A DNA stretch of 64,000 nt from Sulfurimonas sp. hsl 1-7 (GCF_030577135.1 NZ_JAUIRR010000005.1:64113-128112); one strand, 5' to 3'; shown: positions 7,822 through 17,136, counted from the first letter of the stretch. The notes: generated by a model from the sequence alone, not told the origin. Translations and numbers: made by a program.

Positions 7822-8511
7822 TTATTTTAACTTCACTAAAAATGCACCCGGTTCAACTTTTGAACGTAGTACACGTCTTGCATCTCTAGCTTCTTGTTCT
7901 GTTGTAAAAGGTCCAACAAGTACTTTGTTTAAAGTTTTATTGTTAACTCTTACTTTATGGTACATATACTGGTAACCGAGTTTTGTAATAGATTGTAAAA
8001 ATTTCTGATTCGGTTCATATTTTGTAAATGAACCAACTTGAATATAGTATGCTGCTGTATTAGTAACTTTTTGTGTTACAGGTTTTGGAGCAGGTTTTAC
8101 TACTGTTTTTACCGGTTGTGTTTGTACAGTTGGTTTCACTTGAGGCTGCACAACATTTTCTTCTTGTGATTCCTCTTTTAACTTTTGTGCAATTTTATCT
8201 AAATCAGCATCATCTACACTATCATCTTCAATAACTTCAACCTCTTCAAAAAGTGGTTCATCATTTCTGGTTGTTTGTTCAGGAGCATTAGCACTCTGGA
8301 TCTCTTCTTCAACAATGTTTTGTTGTGGTTTTGGTGGAATAACAGTTTGAGGCGTACCATTAATGTTATCTGAACCGCATGATTTCATAATTGTAACAAC
8401 AGCAATAAGTATAATACCTAATGTTGCAATAGCCAACACCATTTTTTTACTAGAACCTGAAGATGAGCTCTTATTTAAAACGATATCACTTAGTTCATTG
8501 TTTTCATTCAT
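7822..8511 (-). CDS. SPOR domain-containing membrane protein
   Basis: 229 aa bitopic inner-membrane protein: short cytoplasmic N-terminus, one membrane segment (about 24-42, VLAIATLGIILIAVVTIM), a long acidic, Pro/Gln/Val-rich periplasmic linker, and a C-terminal SPOR domain (about 150-229, from AAYYIQVGSF to GAFLVKLK). SPOR domains bind glycan strands stripped of stem peptides at the septum, so a cell-division or peptidoglycan role is likely. GAGG lies eight bases from the start. The gene occupies the position of the SPOR gene between DUF1882 and aroE in Campylobacter, with trpE added here. Confidence 0.88.
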   Translation of the reverse strand: MNENNELSDIVLNKSSSSGSSKKMVLAIATLGIILIAVVTIMKSCGSDNINGTPQTVIPPKPQQNIVEEEIQSANAPEQTTRNDEPLFEEVEVIEDDSVDDADLDKIAQKLKEESQEENVVQPQVKPTVQTQPVKTVVKPAPKPVTQKVTNTAAYYIQVGSFTKYEPNQKFLQSITKLGYQYMYHKVRVNNKTLNKVLVGPFTTEQEARDARRVLRSKVEPGAFLVKLK

Positions 8512-8633
8512 AATTTTTACCTCAGTAGTTATTTGATTGATTTATAATACCAAAAATAGGATAAATAAACAACTGTATGACAGATGTATTACATATGTTT
8601 TCTAAAGAAAGCTAGTTGGCTTTTCTAAAGAAG

Positions 8634-9176
8634 TTACATGTGCTTTGACCAAGAAGCTCCACGCTCTTTTGCGTATACTTCATATGGTAGAGTTAAAATG
8701 TTGTATTCATCCGGCATATCATTGTTTGGAAACATACGCCATTGTTTTGGTTGTTTAGCAGCTAACTTCATACTTAACATTTTCCCAAGTTGGATAGCCT
8801 CTTGTAGAGTAGTATGCCCCTTGTGGATATAAACATGAAGATGACCCTCTGTTTTTGTTTTGTATGCAGTGAAGTTTATGAAGCCTTCTTCACGAAGAAG
8901 AAGTTGTGTTTTGTGGTAAAAGCGCTCCGGATCTCTGCCGTTGTAATCAATTACTATGTTTTCCACTTTATTGTGTTTATTCACAAGTGAATGTGCAACT
9001 GTAATTTCACCTTTTAGGTGTTTGTTGATCACTGATTGAGACAGCATCTCATCTACTCTTTCAAACTTGTTGTAAAAAGTACGACCTTTAAAGTTGATTT
9101 TGTCCACTACCGTATCTCTTTTGATCCAGTAGTGGTCTGTTACCATTTTTATAAGCTTGAGATCCATTGCGGTCAT
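8634..9176 (-). CDS. DUF1882 domain protein
   Basis: 180 aa protein of a family I know only from Campylobacterota (H. pylori HP0184 type), with no established function. Visible features are a basic N-terminal half ([23 protein letters not shown]), a His-rich central strand ([13 protein letters not shown], about 111-123) and a conserved C-terminal part ([19 protein letters not shown] then [12 protein letters not shown]). There are no membrane segments or signal peptide, so it is cytoplasmic. It follows glyA after 13 bases; the glyA-DUF1882 order is conserved in the phylum. The first ATG has only a weak GGGT upstream, and Met4 is an alternative start. Confidence 0.85.
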   Translation of the reverse strand: MTAMDLKLIKMVTDHYWIKRDTVVDKINFKGRTFYNKFERVDEMLSQSVINKHLKGEITVAHSLVNKHNKVENIVIDYNGRDPERFYHKTQLLLREEGFINFTAYKTKTEGHLHVYIHKGHTTLQEAIQLGKMLSMKLAAKQPKQWRMFPNNDMPDEYNILTLPYEVYAKERGASWSKHM

Positions 9177-9189
9177 AATATATACCCGA

Positions 9190-10437
9190 TTAGTACGTTG
9201 ACTGGTTATATATTACAAAGTTTTGTGCTAGTTCTTTTAACTCTGCTTTTACTTGTGCTTGAAGTTCAGTATTGTTAATATCATCTAAAATATCAGCCAT
9301 TTTGTTTGCAATAAGTTCAAACTCTTTTTCTTTCATACCGCGAGATGTAAGTGCAGGTGAACCTACACGAATACCTGAAGTAACGAACGGACTTCTTGTC
9401 TCACCAGGAACAGTGTTTTTGTTTACTGTAATACCAGCATTACCAAGAGCTGCATCAGCATCTTTTCCACTGAAGTCTTTGTTTAAGAAACTTACTAGTA
9501 CTAAGTGGTTATCTGTTCCTCCACTTACTACATCGTATCCACGTTTGATAAGAACATCAGCTAAAACAGAAGCATTCTTTTTCACTTGCTTAGCATACTC
9601 TTTCCATTCATCAGAAAGGTTGTGTTTAAATCCAACAGCTTTAGCAGCGATTACATGAACAAGCGGTCCACCTTGAAGACCCGGGAAGATTGCAGAGTTA
9701 ACTTTTTTAGCGATCTCTTCATCATTTGTCATGATCATACCACCACGTGGTCCTGCAAGAGTTTTGTGCGTAGTTGTAGTTACAACGTCAGCATATGGGA
9801 ATGGGCTAGGGTGCTCACCTGCAGCTACTAAACCAGCGATATGAGCGATATCAGCAAATAAAATAGCACCAACTTCATCAGCAATTTCACGGAATTTTTT
9901 GAAGTCGATTTCACGAGCATAAGCAGATGCACCACATACGATGATCTTAGGCTGAGTGATCTTAGCGATATCCATAACTCTGTCGTAGTTGATTCTACCG
10001 TCAAGCTCTACACCGTAAGTGAAAGATTGGTAGTTTTTCCCAGAAAAGCTTGGTTTTGAACCGTGAGTTAAGTGTCCACCGTGGCTTAAATCCATACCAA
10101 GAATTTTATCACCAGCTTTTAAAAGTGCTGCATATACTGCACCGTTTGCCTGGCTTCCTGCATGTGGTTGTACGTTTGCATAGTTACAACCGAAAAGTTT
10201 ACAAGCTCTATCGATTGCTAATTGCTCAACACCATCAGCATATTCACATCCGCCGTAATATCTTTTTGCCGGATATCCTTCAGCGTATTTGTTTGTAAAA
10301 ACGCTTCCCATAGCTTCCATTACAGCCGGAAGTGTAAAGTTTTCAGATGCGATCATCTCTAAGTGATCAGTTTGTCTTTCAAGCTCTTGCTCACATAAGT
10401 TGTATACTTCTTCATCAAACTCTTTTAAAAAGCTCAT
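9190..10437 (-). CDS. glyA: Serine hydroxymethyltransferase
   Basis: PLP enzyme converting serine and tetrahydrofolate to glycine and 5,10-methylene-tetrahydrofolate, the main source of one-carbon units. 415 aa, the usual bacterial length. Motifs: [30 protein letters not shown], the [15 protein letters not shown] segment with the PLP-binding lysine, and the C-terminal [26 protein letters not shown] -10 box is at 10477-10472 on the minus strand. It heads the run glyA-DUF1882-SPOR-trpE-aroE. In Campylobacter it follows lysS directly; here two other genes lie between. Confidence 0.97.
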   Translation of the reverse strand: MSFLKEFDEEVYNLCEQELERQTDHLEMIASENFTLPAVMEAMGSVFTNKYAEGYPAKRYYGGCEYADGVEQLAIDRACKLFGCNYANVQPHAGSQANGAVYAALLKAGDKILGMDLSHGGHLTHGSKPSFSGKNYQSFTYGVELDGRINYDRVMDIAKITQPKIIVCGASAYAREIDFKKFREIADEVGAILFADIAHIAGLVAAGEHPSPFPYADVVTTTTHKTLAGPRGGMIMTNDEEIAKKVNSAIFPGLQGGPLVHVIAAKAVGFKHNLSDEWKEYAKQVKKNASVLADVLIKRGYDVVSGGTDNHLVLVSFLNKDFSGKDADAALGNAGITVNKNTVPGETRSPFVTSGIRVGSPALTSRGMKEKEFELIANKMADILDDINNTELQAQVKAELKELAQNFVIYNQSTY

Positions 10438-10471
10438 ACTCTAAAATTCCTCATTTCATAAAATTGGCAAG

Positions 10472-10477
10472 ATTATA
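10472..10477 (-). promoter_or_regulatory. -10 box of glyA
   Basis: TATAAT on the minus strand, 34 bases before the glyA ATG. No good -35 is visible, which is common in this phylum. Confidence 0.45.
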
Positions 10478-10588
10478 CTAAAAATATCATAATAGAGTTC
10501 TGAATGTGAAGAAGAGAATTGGAGATTAATTTTTATAAAGGTTAAAATGTGATACGATCCTACCCCAAAATAAACAAAGGATTGTAGA

Positions 10589-11158
10589 ATGATTAAAAAT
10601 CTACTTGCATTTATAGGTGCTGTTGTAATTGTAGCTGTAATCGGTCTTTACGCTAGTTTCGGTTCAAAAGTTAGTGCGTTGGATTCAAAAGCGATGCCGG
10701 CTTTTATGGCTATGTTTGATAATATTTTAACTAATGGTGATCCTGCACGTGCTATGATGAAAACGTGGAAAGTTGAAGAAGGTATCAGTGGTGATGAAGT
10801 AAAAGAATCAATTGAAGCACTTACTGAAGAATACAATATGAGACTTACTGGTTATGTAAAAATGTATACAAAAGAAGATGCTGGACCAGATGAAGTTAAA
10901 GAAGCAAGAATTTTCTCTTTATGTAATCTAACTACTGCAAAAGTATTCTTAAATTATTCACAATGGTATGGTGGTTTTATGCCATGTAGAATTATGTATA
11001 TTCAATACGGAAACGGTGATGCAAATTTAATTAGTATGGATATGACATTGGCAATTCATGGTGGTAAACCACTTCCAAAAGAGATGCTAGAAGCTGCTCT
11101 TAAAGTAAAAGAAGCTATGGAAAAAGTTCCAGAACGTGCTGCAAAAGGTGATTTCTAA
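10589..11158 (+). CDS. Membrane-anchored DUF302-like protein
   Basis: 189 aa. A single N-terminal hydrophobic segment (about 4-24) acts as anchor or signal. The soluble part matches the DUF302 pattern: IFSLCNLTTAKVFLNY, then GFMPCRIMYIQYGNGDANLISMD, like the family's FCNPxxAxxxL...PCRIxVYE core. DUF302 proteins are common in sulfur oxidisers and have no agreed biochemical role. AAAGGA precedes the ATG at good spacing. It stands alone on the plus strand inside an otherwise minus-strand gene block, convergent with a small membrane protein gene, between lysS and glyA. DUF302 membership is judged by eye. Confidence 0.65.
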   Translation: MIKNLLAFIGAVVIVAVIGLYASFGSKVSALDSKAMPAFMAMFDNILTNGDPARAMMKTWKVEEGISGDEVKESIEALTEEYNMRLTGYVKMYTKEDAGPDEVKEARIFSLCNLTTAKVFLNYSQWYGGFMPCRIMYIQYGNGDANLISMDMTLAIHGGKPLPKEMLEAALKVKEAMEKVPERAAKGDF

Positions 11159-11232
11159 GGAAATTATCTTTCTTCAGAAATTTTTGGACTTCTAAGATTT
11201 AGATGCATAGCATCTGAGATAACGATTGAAGA

Positions 11233-11268
11233 TAGCAAATGACTTTCCGCTAGGTAATTTATTTGCTA
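11233..11268. terminator. Long imperfect hairpin between convergent genes
   Basis: TAGCAAAT (11233-11240) and ATTTGCTA (11261-11268) are perfect complements; continuing inward gives a 16-position stem with two mismatches and one G-T pair around a GCTA loop. It ends on the stop codon of the membrane gene and is followed on the plus strand by CTCTG and a T-rich stretch. It probably terminates the DUF302 transcript. Confidence 0.5.
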
Positions 11269-11694
11269 CTCTGTTTTATTATCTTTTTTTAGCATGGTTT
11301 GCTTATATTTTTCAATTTCTTTATAGGTCATTGAAAGACCACTATAATAAGAAAATAATACAAATAATAATACAGGTAAAGCAAAAAAAGATAAAACTGG
11401 TTGCCACTTGGTAATAATAAATAGTAGAAATAATATAAAATGACCAGTATATATCATACCTATTCCACTTTCAAAATTTTTAGATGCGTTTAAAATTTCA
11501 ATATCTATATTAGAATATTTTTCTTTAAGAAGATACCTTATTATTAAAATATATATTATAATTAGTGCAAAATACCAATTGTCTTCAGATATACCAAAAC
11601 TATTTCGAAGTATTGACATTGTTATAAACAATAAGATTGGTGCTATGATAAAAATATAAACACTCCATCTAGCAACTATATATGCTTTTATCAA
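11266..11694 (-). CDS. Small integral membrane protein, unknown function
   Basis: 142 aa from the TTG at 11694. I chose this start because AGGGGG (11706-11701) lies six bases upstream; the frame stays open to an ATG at 11730, but that extension runs into a 14-bp tandem repeat and has no ribosome-binding site. Four hydrophobic segments are visible: VYIFIIAPILLFITMSI, WYFALIIIYILIIRYLL, GHFILFLLFII and VLSFFALPVLLFVLFSYY, followed by a charged tail. I do not recognise a family. The gene is very A/T-rich, is out of keeping with the conserved lysS-glyA neighbourhood, and may be a recent acquisition. Confidence 0.6.
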   Translation of the reverse strand: MIKAYIVARWSVYIFIIAPILLFITMSILRNSFGISEDNWYFALIIIYILIIRYLLKEKYSNIDIEILNASKNFESGIGMIYTGHFILFLLFIITKWQPVLSFFALPVLLFVLFSYYSGLSMTYKEIEKYKQTMLKKDNKTE

Positions 11695-11700
11695 TTTAAT

Positions 11701-11706
11701 CCCCCT
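11701..11706 (-). promoter_or_regulatory. Ribosome-binding site deciding the start of the small membrane protein
   Basis: AGGGGG on the minus strand, six bases before TTG at 11694-11692. This is a strong Shine-Dalgarno and argues for the TTG over the upstream ATG at 11730. Confidence 0.65.
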
Positions 11707-11709
11707 AAT

Positions 11710-11744
11710 CGAACATCTTTCAACGAACATCTTTCAACGAACAT
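11710..11744. repeat. 14-bp tandem repeat, 2.5 copies
   Basis: CGAACATCTTTCAA occurs at 11710-11723 and 11724-11737, followed by CGAACAT at 11738-11744. It sits immediately upstream of the likely start of the membrane protein gene. A 14-base unit does not preserve reading frame, which suggests it is not coding. Confidence 0.85.
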
Positions 11745-11981
11745 TATATATAGATCAGCTTGATATGAGATAAATAAATGAACACCAAAAATGTTAATTT
11801 CAATTATAAAATTATTGCAAAATACAATACTTTGTTTAATTGATTTGGAAAAGAACTAAAATTTTTCAAATATCAATGTTCATTTAAAAATATATTTGCC
11901 GTTATTTGATCATTTTGTCGTTTGATTGGCAGAAAAAAGTGTTAAATGTACATTTTGTCATTTAATTTTTAGGGGAGGGGG

Positions 11982-12002
11982 CAAGGAGTAGGTAACTCCT
12001 TG
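11982..12002 (-). terminator. Hairpin downstream of lysS
   Basis: CAAGGAG, 7-base loop, CTCCTTG: a perfect 7-bp stem five bases after the lysS stop. On the minus strand it is followed by C-rich sequence, not a T-tract, so it may be a weak or factor-assisted terminator. Confidence 0.4.
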
Positions 12003-12006
12003 TAAA

Positions 12007-13533
12007 CTATTTTTCTTCTTCTTCACTTTCTTCGTGAGAAGTTTCATTGTGTAGAGGTTTCATAGCCGGGAACAGTAATACATCACGAATACTATGTTCA
12101 TTTGTAAGAAGCATTACAAGTCTGTCAATACCAATACCTTGTCCTGCAGTCGGTGCCATTCCGTAGCTGAGTGCTTCAACGAAATCGCTATCCATTTCAT
12201 GAGCTTCATCATCACCGCTGTCTTTTGCAGCCATTTGTCCTTCAAAACGCTCTAGCTGATCAACTGGGTCATTTAACTCGCTGAATGCATTTGCAATTTC
12301 ACGACCTGCAATGAAAAGCTCAAATCTTTCAGTGATAGCAGGGTTCTCATCACTTCTTCTTGCAAGTGGAGAGATCTCTACCGGATACTCTGTAATAAAT
12401 GTCGGATCGATCAGTTTCTCTTCAACAAACTCGTCAAAAAGTTCCCCTTGAAGTTGTCCAAGATTCATAGCTTCATTTACATCGATGTTTTTAGATTTTA
12501 AAAACTCTACGATTTTATCTTTGTCGTATACGATCTCTTCAGGAACACCACCGATCTCTGAAAGAGATTTAATAAGTGGAATTTCCGTAAAGTTATCAAA
12601 GTTAACTTCCATATCACCGTACGGTAAAATAGTTGGAAGGTTTAGGTGATCAAAAAGGTAGTGAAAATACTCTTTAGTGATCGCAATTAAATCTTTGTAG
12701 GTTTTGTATGCCCAGTAGAACTCGATAGAAGTAAATTCAGGATTGTGTGTAGCATCCATACCTTCATTTCTAAAGTTTCTATTGATCTCAAATACCGCTT
12801 CAAATCCACCAACGATTAGTCTTTTTAGGTAAAGCTCAGGTGCAATTCTTAAGTATCTGTCAATTCCAAGTGCATTATGGTGTGTAACAAACGGTTTTGC
12901 ATTTGCTCCACCCGCAATAGGATGCATCATAGGTGTTTCAACTTCTAAGAACCCTTTGTCTTCAAAGAATCTTCTTGTAAGAGAGATCACTTGTGAACGG
13001 ATCTGGAACGTACGTCTTACTTCAGAGTTCATAATAAGGTCAAGATATCTTTTTCTGTATCTGATCTCTTTATCTGTAATTCCGTGGAATTTTTCAGGTA
13101 GCGGAGAGATTGCTTTTGTTAAAAGTTTAAGTTCATCTACATGTAAAGAAAGTTCCCCTTTACCTGTAACAAACGGATAACCTCCAACTTCGATAATATC
13201 ACCAACTTCAATGTTTTTCTTAAAAGTTTCATTGTAGAAACCTTCAGGAAGATTGTCTCTGGCAATATACACTTGAAGCATACCGCTCTCATCTTCAATT
13301 TTGGCAAAACTTGCTTTACCCATGATACGAAGAAGTTTGATACGACCACTTACGATGTAGTGGCGTTTTTCATCACGCTTCTCCTCTTTATCAAAAATAT
13401 CTTGGTTTACATTAACATATTTATTAATTGTTGTATTTCTTTTTGAATCATTAGAATATGGATTGAAACCAGATTCTTTTAAAACTTTCGCTTTTTGGAT
13501 TCTTTGTTGTATGAATTTATTATCAAAAATCAA
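12007..13533 (-). CDS. lysS: Lysyl-tRNA synthetase (class II)
   Basis: Charges tRNA-Lys. 508 aa with an N-terminal OB-fold anticodon-binding domain (about 60-165, [21 protein letters not shown] onward) and a class II catalytic core: motif 1 around [18 protein letters not shown], motif 2 [20 protein letters not shown], and motif 3 [13 protein letters not shown]. The C-terminus has a short acidic tail ([10 protein letters not shown]). The start is TTG with AAGGA seven bases upstream. It follows fur after 24 bases, as in Campylobacter. Confidence 0.96.
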   Translation of the reverse strand: MIFDNKFIQQRIQKAKVLKESGFNPYSNDSKRNTTINKYVNVNQDIFDKEEKRDEKRHYIVSGRIKLLRIMGKASFAKIEDESGMLQVYIARDNLPEGFYNETFKKNIEVGDIIEVGGYPFVTGKGELSLHVDELKLLTKAISPLPEKFHGITDKEIRYRKRYLDLIMNSEVRRTFQIRSQVISLTRRFFEDKGFLEVETPMMHPIAGGANAKPFVTHHNALGIDRYLRIAPELYLKRLIVGGFEAVFEINRNFRNEGMDATHNPEFTSIEFYWAYKTYKDLIAITKEYFHYLFDHLNLPTILPYGDMEVNFDNFTEIPLIKSLSEIGGVPEEIVYDKDKIVEFLKSKNIDVNEAMNLGQLQGELFDEFVEEKLIDPTFITEYPVEISPLARRSDENPAITERFELFIAGREIANAFSELNDPVDQLERFEGQMAAKDSGDDEAHEMDSDFVEALSYGMAPTAGQGIGIDRLVMLLTNEHSIRDVLLFPAMKPLHNETSHEESEEEEK

Positions 13534-13557
13534 AAATTATTCCTTTATTAGTTAAAT

Positions 13558-14037
13558 TTATTTTTTTTCTTGGCACGATTTACATATGCCATAGATTTGC
13601 ATAGAATGATCAAGCATTTTAAAACCAAGTTCATCTGTTATCTTATGCTGACGTTTCTCTATCTCTTCATCTACAAATTCAGTGATATTTCCACAAACAG
13701 TACAAATAAGGTGATCGTGATGATCTTTTGCCCCGAGTTCATATTTTTTCCCTTGAGCCCCGAAAGAGAGAGAAGTTACAATGTTAGAGTCTTCCAAAAG
13801 AGATAGTGTACGATAAACCGTTGCAATTCCCGTTTTTAGTTCCGGATATTTCTCTTGTATGATTCTATGTAACTCTTCAGGTGTAAGGTGCTCATCTGAG
13901 TTATATAAAGTTTCTAAAATTACTTCACGTTGAATTGTGAACTTAAGATTGTTCTTTTTAATTAAAGATTTAAAATCATCAAGAAGTTGATTGTATTCAA
14001 TTGTTCTATCATTAAAGTTAGTTGTTATTTCTGACAT
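13558..14037 (-). CDS. fur: Fur family transcriptional regulator (ferric uptake regulator)
   Basis: Metal-responsive repressor, 159 aa. Winged-helix DNA-binding domain in the N-terminal half (KFTIQREVILETLY through TGIATVYRTLSLLE), then the dimerisation domain with the metal-binding cluster GAKDHHDHLICTVCG and the second CxxC pair in GICKSCQ. This arrangement is that of true Fur rather than PerR or Zur, though these are hard to separate by eye. It lies between cvpA (2 bases) and lysS (24 bases). The likely targets include the TonB-dependent receptor and exbB at 61-64 kb. Confidence 0.9.
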   Translation of the reverse strand: MSEITTNFNDRTIEYNQLLDDFKSLIKKNNLKFTIQREVILETLYNSDEHLTPEELHRIIQEKYPELKTGIATVYRTLSLLEDSNIVTSLSFGAQGKKYELGAKDHHDHLICTVCGNITEFVDEEIEKRQHKITDELGFKMLDHSMQIYGICKSCQEKK

Positions 14038-14039
14038 GA

Positions 14040-14690
14040 CTAATTCTCTTTTGTTAGATTTGTTTCTTGTGTTAAATTAGTTTCAATAGTTGCATTGATT
14101 TCACTAATATTTTTTTCTATAGAATCTTGAATCATCTCTTGTGCAGTCTCTTCTACAGTTTGTGTAACTGCATCAATATTCTCTTGAACTTGTGCAACCT
14201 CTTCAACTGGATCGATTTTCATGATAAAACTACCTGTAGAAACAAAAACAGGGTATAAGATACTGTTGCTCATCACAGAATCTAAAGTCGGTTTTAAAGA
14301 TTTGATATTGCTAATAGCAAATGCGATAACAGCACCGATTAAGAAAAACTTACTTGCACCGAAAACAAAACCTAATATTTTATCTAAAGCGCCTAGGCCG
14401 CTTAACTTGCTTAGTTTGTGAAATATCATTCCCGTTAGGATCATCAATACCCAAAACAGAGCTAAAGAGACTAAAAAACCTGTAAAGCTGATAGCTGACG
14501 GATTTGAAAACTTAAAGATCATATCACTTAAATATTCACCTACATCATCACCAATTCTAGATGCGATAAAGATACCGCCGATGATCCCGATAAGTCCAAA
14601 TACCTCTTTGAAAAAACCGTTAATAATCCCTTTTAAACCTAGTAGAAGTATTATAACTCCCGCAACAATATCAAAATAATTTAATTCCAT
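14040..14690 (-). CDS. cvpA: CvpA family inner-membrane protein
   Basis: 216 aa. Four hydrophobic segments in the first 160 residues (about 5-25, 27-45, 66-88 and 103-125) with the family start NYFDIVAGVIILLLGLKGIINGFFKEVFGL split as FDxxxxxIxxxxxxxGxxxGFxxE. The C-terminal 50 residues are acidic and Thr/Asn-rich and probably coiled. CvpA proteins are needed for colicin V export in E. coli and for envelope/bile resistance in others; the exact function is unsettled. It starts next to the stop of the upstream diguanylate cyclase and is followed by fur after 2 bases. Confidence 0.85.
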   Translation of the reverse strand: MELNYFDIVAGVIILLLGLKGIINGFFKEVFGLIGIIGGIFIASRIGDDVGEYLSDMIFKFSNPSAISFTGFLVSLALFWVLMILTGMIFHKLSKLSGLGALDKILGFVFGASKFFLIGAVIAFAISNIKSLKPTLDSVMSNSILYPVFVSTGSFIMKIDPVEEVAQVQENIDAVTQTVEETAQEMIQDSIEKNISEINATIETNLTQETNLTKEN

Positions 14691-15608
14691 TTACTTCTTT
14701 TCCACGTTCATTTGATTTTTACCATTACTTTTTGATCTGTATAAAGCTTTATCTGCTCTTTCGATAAGATCTTCCATAGTATCGCCGTTATGGTATTGTG
14801 TAGTTCCAATACTTACTGTAACTTGAAGGGTAGTCCCTTTATAGATGAGTTTGTTTGAACTTACAAGTTTTAAAACTCTTTCCGAGATGTTTAGACAACT
14901 GTCATGATCAATTCTATTTAAAATAATAACAAACTCTTCCCCACCGTATCTGAAGATTTTATCTCCGTCACGTAAAGTTTTCTTCAGAAGATTTGCAAGG
15001 AAAATAAGTACTTTGTCACCTGCAACATGACCGTAAGTATCATTGATGTTTTTGAAGTCGTCTATATCAAGAATAAGGAAGTGCATCTCGTGCTTTATCT
15101 CTCCCTTTTCACAGACTTGATTAACATAAGAGTTTAATGCACGTCTGTTAAAAACCTTTGTAAGAGGATCAAGTTGTGAGTTCTCTTCAAGATCTTTGAT
15201 TTTGTCCTGTAAACTGTTTATGACACCATTTGCTTTTTCTATTTCGTGTGTCATATGTTTATGTATCTCGTCAAACTTTTCAGTGATTGTCTGGATGTCT
15301 ACTAATGAACTTTTTTTATACTCTTCTAGATTTGCTTGATGTTGTTCTGTTAGATCTAAAAACTTGTCGCTTGTTTCCTGGTATGATGATATTCCCTGTT
15401 CGGCAATAATTTTATATGCATTTGTAAATGCTTCTTTTGCATGCTCGACAGTATCCATGTCATCTTCATGGATCGATTGGATAGTGAGTGCTGAATCTTG
15501 AAGATATTCAGCAACTTGATCTTTTGTAGGATGCTCTTGTGCATCAATATTGTCGATAAGATCATTACAAAGCTGTGTCACAAGGGACTTTAAATCATCT
15601 TTTTTCAA
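14691..15608 (-). CDS. Diguanylate cyclase (GGDEF domain)
   Basis: Makes c-di-GMP from two GTP. 305 aa from the TTG at 15608, chosen because GGAG lies eight bases upstream and a TATAAT -10 box (15644-15639) would place the transcript start between that box and this codon. An upstream TTG at 15647 would add 13 residues but has no ribosome-binding site and overlaps the -10 box. The N-terminal 150 residues are helical with a predicted coiled coil (ITEKFDEIHKHMTHEIEKAN region). The GGDEF domain has the active motif GGEEF and the inhibitory RxxD site (RDGD) five residues before it, so the enzyme should be active and product-inhibited. It heads the cvpA-fur-lysS run. Confidence 0.87.
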   Translation of the reverse strand: MKKDDLKSLVTQLCNDLIDNIDAQEHPTKDQVAEYLQDSALTIQSIHEDDMDTVEHAKEAFTNAYKIIAEQGISSYQETSDKFLDLTEQHQANLEEYKKSSLVDIQTITEKFDEIHKHMTHEIEKANGVINSLQDKIKDLEENSQLDPLTKVFNRRALNSYVNQVCEKGEIKHEMHFLILDIDDFKNINDTYGHVAGDKVLIFLANLLKKTLRDGDKIFRYGGEEFVIILNRIDHDSCLNISERVLKLVSSNKLIYKGTTLQVTVSIGTTQYHNGDTMEDLIERADKALYRSKSNGKNQMNVEKK

Positions 15609-15638
15609 TTCAGGAACTCCATCAATTTTATAAGGGTG

Positions 15639-15644
15639 ATTATA
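15639..15644 (-). promoter_or_regulatory. -10 box of the diguanylate cyclase operon
   Basis: TATAAT on the minus strand. It overlaps the first codons of the longest open frame, which supports the downstream TTG start at 15608. Confidence 0.5.
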
Positions 15645-15764
15645 CAAAAATTAACCATAAATAAAACTTTTATATAAAAGATAGCTAAAAAAAGATTGAA
15701 CTCATATTGATTTTAACTATTATTAGATAGAATTGCGAAAAATAATACATTTAAGGTTATAACT

Positions 15765-17114
15765 ATGAGTATATGGACCCCATCTAGCTGGAGAGAAAAA
15801 CCAATTTTACAACAACCAACTTATCCTGATCAAGGGAAGTTAAATGATGTTTTAACTGAGTTAAAAAACTATCCGCCTTTAGTTTTTGCTGGAGAGGTTC
15901 GTTCACTTAAAGAACAACTTGCAAATGTTGCAAACGGAAAAGCATTTTTATTACAGGGTGGTGATTGTGCTGAGAGTTTCAGTGAGTTTCATGCAGACAA
16001 CATTCGTGACACTTTTAAAGCTTTAATGCAAATGGCTGTAGTGATGACATATGCCGGTGGACTTCCTGTTGTTAAAGTTGGAAGACTTGGCGGTCAGTTT
16101 GCAAAACCGAGATCAAGCGACACTGAAACTATAGATGGTGTAACACTAGATTCATACCGTGGTGATATCATCAACTCTGTTGATTTTACTACAAATGCCC
16201 GTGTACCTGATCCAGAACGTATGATCAAAGCATATAATCAGTCTGCTGCTACGCAAAACTTGCTTCGTGCTTTTGCTTCTGGTGGTTTAGCAGATCTACA
16301 CCAAGTTCATAAATGGACTTTAGATTTTGCTCATCAAGATGATGTAACACAAAAATATGAAAAACTTGCAGATGATATTCAGCAGTCGTTGAAGTTTATG
16401 GAAGCATGCGGAATCACTTCAAAAACTTATAGAACATTACGTGAGACAGATTTTTATACTTCACATGAAGCGTTATTACTTCCGTATGAAGAAGCATTTA
16501 CTAGAAAAGATTCAATTACCGGTGACTGGTACAATGTTGCTGCACATATGGTTTGGATCGGTGATAGAACTCGCCAGCTTGACGGTGCTCATGTTGAATA
16601 TATGAAAGGTATCCATAACCCTATCGGTATTAAAGCGGGACCGTCTATGGATCCTGAAGATTTAGTACGTCTTGCAAATGCGGTAAATCCTGAAAATGAA
16701 GCGGGCCGTTTAAATATCATTGTTCGTATGGGTGCAAACAAGGTAGCTGAAGGTTTACCGGCACTTATCCGTGCAGTTGAGAAAGAAGGTTTAAATGTAG
16801 TTTGGTCATGTGATCCGATGCATGGAAATACAATCAAATCTTCAAACAACTATAAAACTCGTCCGGTAGACGATATCTTAACTGAGATGAAACAGTTCTT
16901 CCAAGTACATAAAGCTGAAGGGACTCACGCCGGTGGAGTTCACTTAGAGATGACAGGTAAAAACGTAACTGAGTGTATCGGTGGAAGCTTTACTGTAACA
17001 GAAGAGGATTTAAGTTCTCGTTACCACACACATTGTGATCCGCGTCTAAACGCTGACCAATCTTTAGAGCTTGCATTTTTAATTGCAGACTCTTTAAAAG
17101 AAGCACAAAAGTAG
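15765..17114 (+). CDS. 3-deoxy-7-phosphoheptulonate synthase, class II
   Basis: First enzyme of the shikimate pathway: condenses phosphoenolpyruvate and erythrose 4-phosphate to DAHP. 449 aa, the plant/Mycobacterium-like class II form (the AroG/AroF naming varies). Motifs: [16 protein letters not shown] at the N-terminus, [50 protein letters not shown] and [12 protein letters not shown]. Metal and PEP residues (Cys in GGDCAE, His in DPMHGN, Glu in HLEMTG) are present. A terminator overlaps its stop codon. Confidence 0.95.
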   Translation: MSIWTPSSWREKPILQQPTYPDQGKLNDVLTELKNYPPLVFAGEVRSLKEQLANVANGKAFLLQGGDCAESFSEFHADNIRDTFKALMQMAVVMTYAGGLPVVKVGRLGGQFAKPRSSDTETIDGVTLDSYRGDIINSVDFTTNARVPDPERMIKAYNQSAATQNLLRAFASGGLADLHQVHKWTLDFAHQDDVTQKYEKLADDIQQSLKFMEACGITSKTYRTLRETDFYTSHEALLLPYEEAFTRKDSITGDWYNVAAHMVWIGDRTRQLDGAHVEYMKGIHNPIGIKAGPSMDPEDLVRLANAVNPENEAGRLNIIVRMGANKVAEGLPALIRAVEKEGLNVVWSCDPMHGNTIKSSNNYKTRPVDDILTEMKQFFQVHKAEGTHAGGVHLEMTGKNVTECIGGSFTVTEEDLSSRYHTHCDPRLNADQSLELAFLIADSLKEAQK

Positions 17115-17133
17115 AGAGAAACTCTCTGCTTTT
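17107..17133 (+). terminator. Terminator overlapping the DAHP synthase stop codon
   Basis: AAAAGTAGAGAG, loop AAA, CTCTCTGCTTTT: a 12-bp stem with one T-G pair, ending in a T-run. The TAG stop codon is inside the left arm. It also separates this gene from the convergent transporter gene. Confidence 0.75.
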
Positions 17134-17136
17134 ATC

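Larger units (their letters stand above)
11695..12006. other. 312-bp gap without a gene, upstream of the small membrane protein and downstream of lysS
   Basis: No convincing reading frame. The gap holds the ribosome-binding site and tandem repeat described separately, a very A/T-rich middle, an imperfect direct repeat (CATTTTGTCGTTTGATT at 11911-11927 and CATTTTGTCATTTAATT at 11951-11967, 15 of 17 identical, 40 bases apart), a G-rich run at 11971-11981 and a hairpin just after lysS. Confidence 0.7.

Noticed and set aside
8596-8632. Repeat of CTTTAGAAAA between DUF1882 and the SPOR gene as a terminator
   Set aside because: The possible stem is only five or six base pairs, so it is not listed as a feature.
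11226-11414. 62-aa frame on the plus strand opposite the small membrane protein
   Set aside because: It is antisense to a better-supported membrane gene, starts in a hairpin and has no ribosome-binding site.
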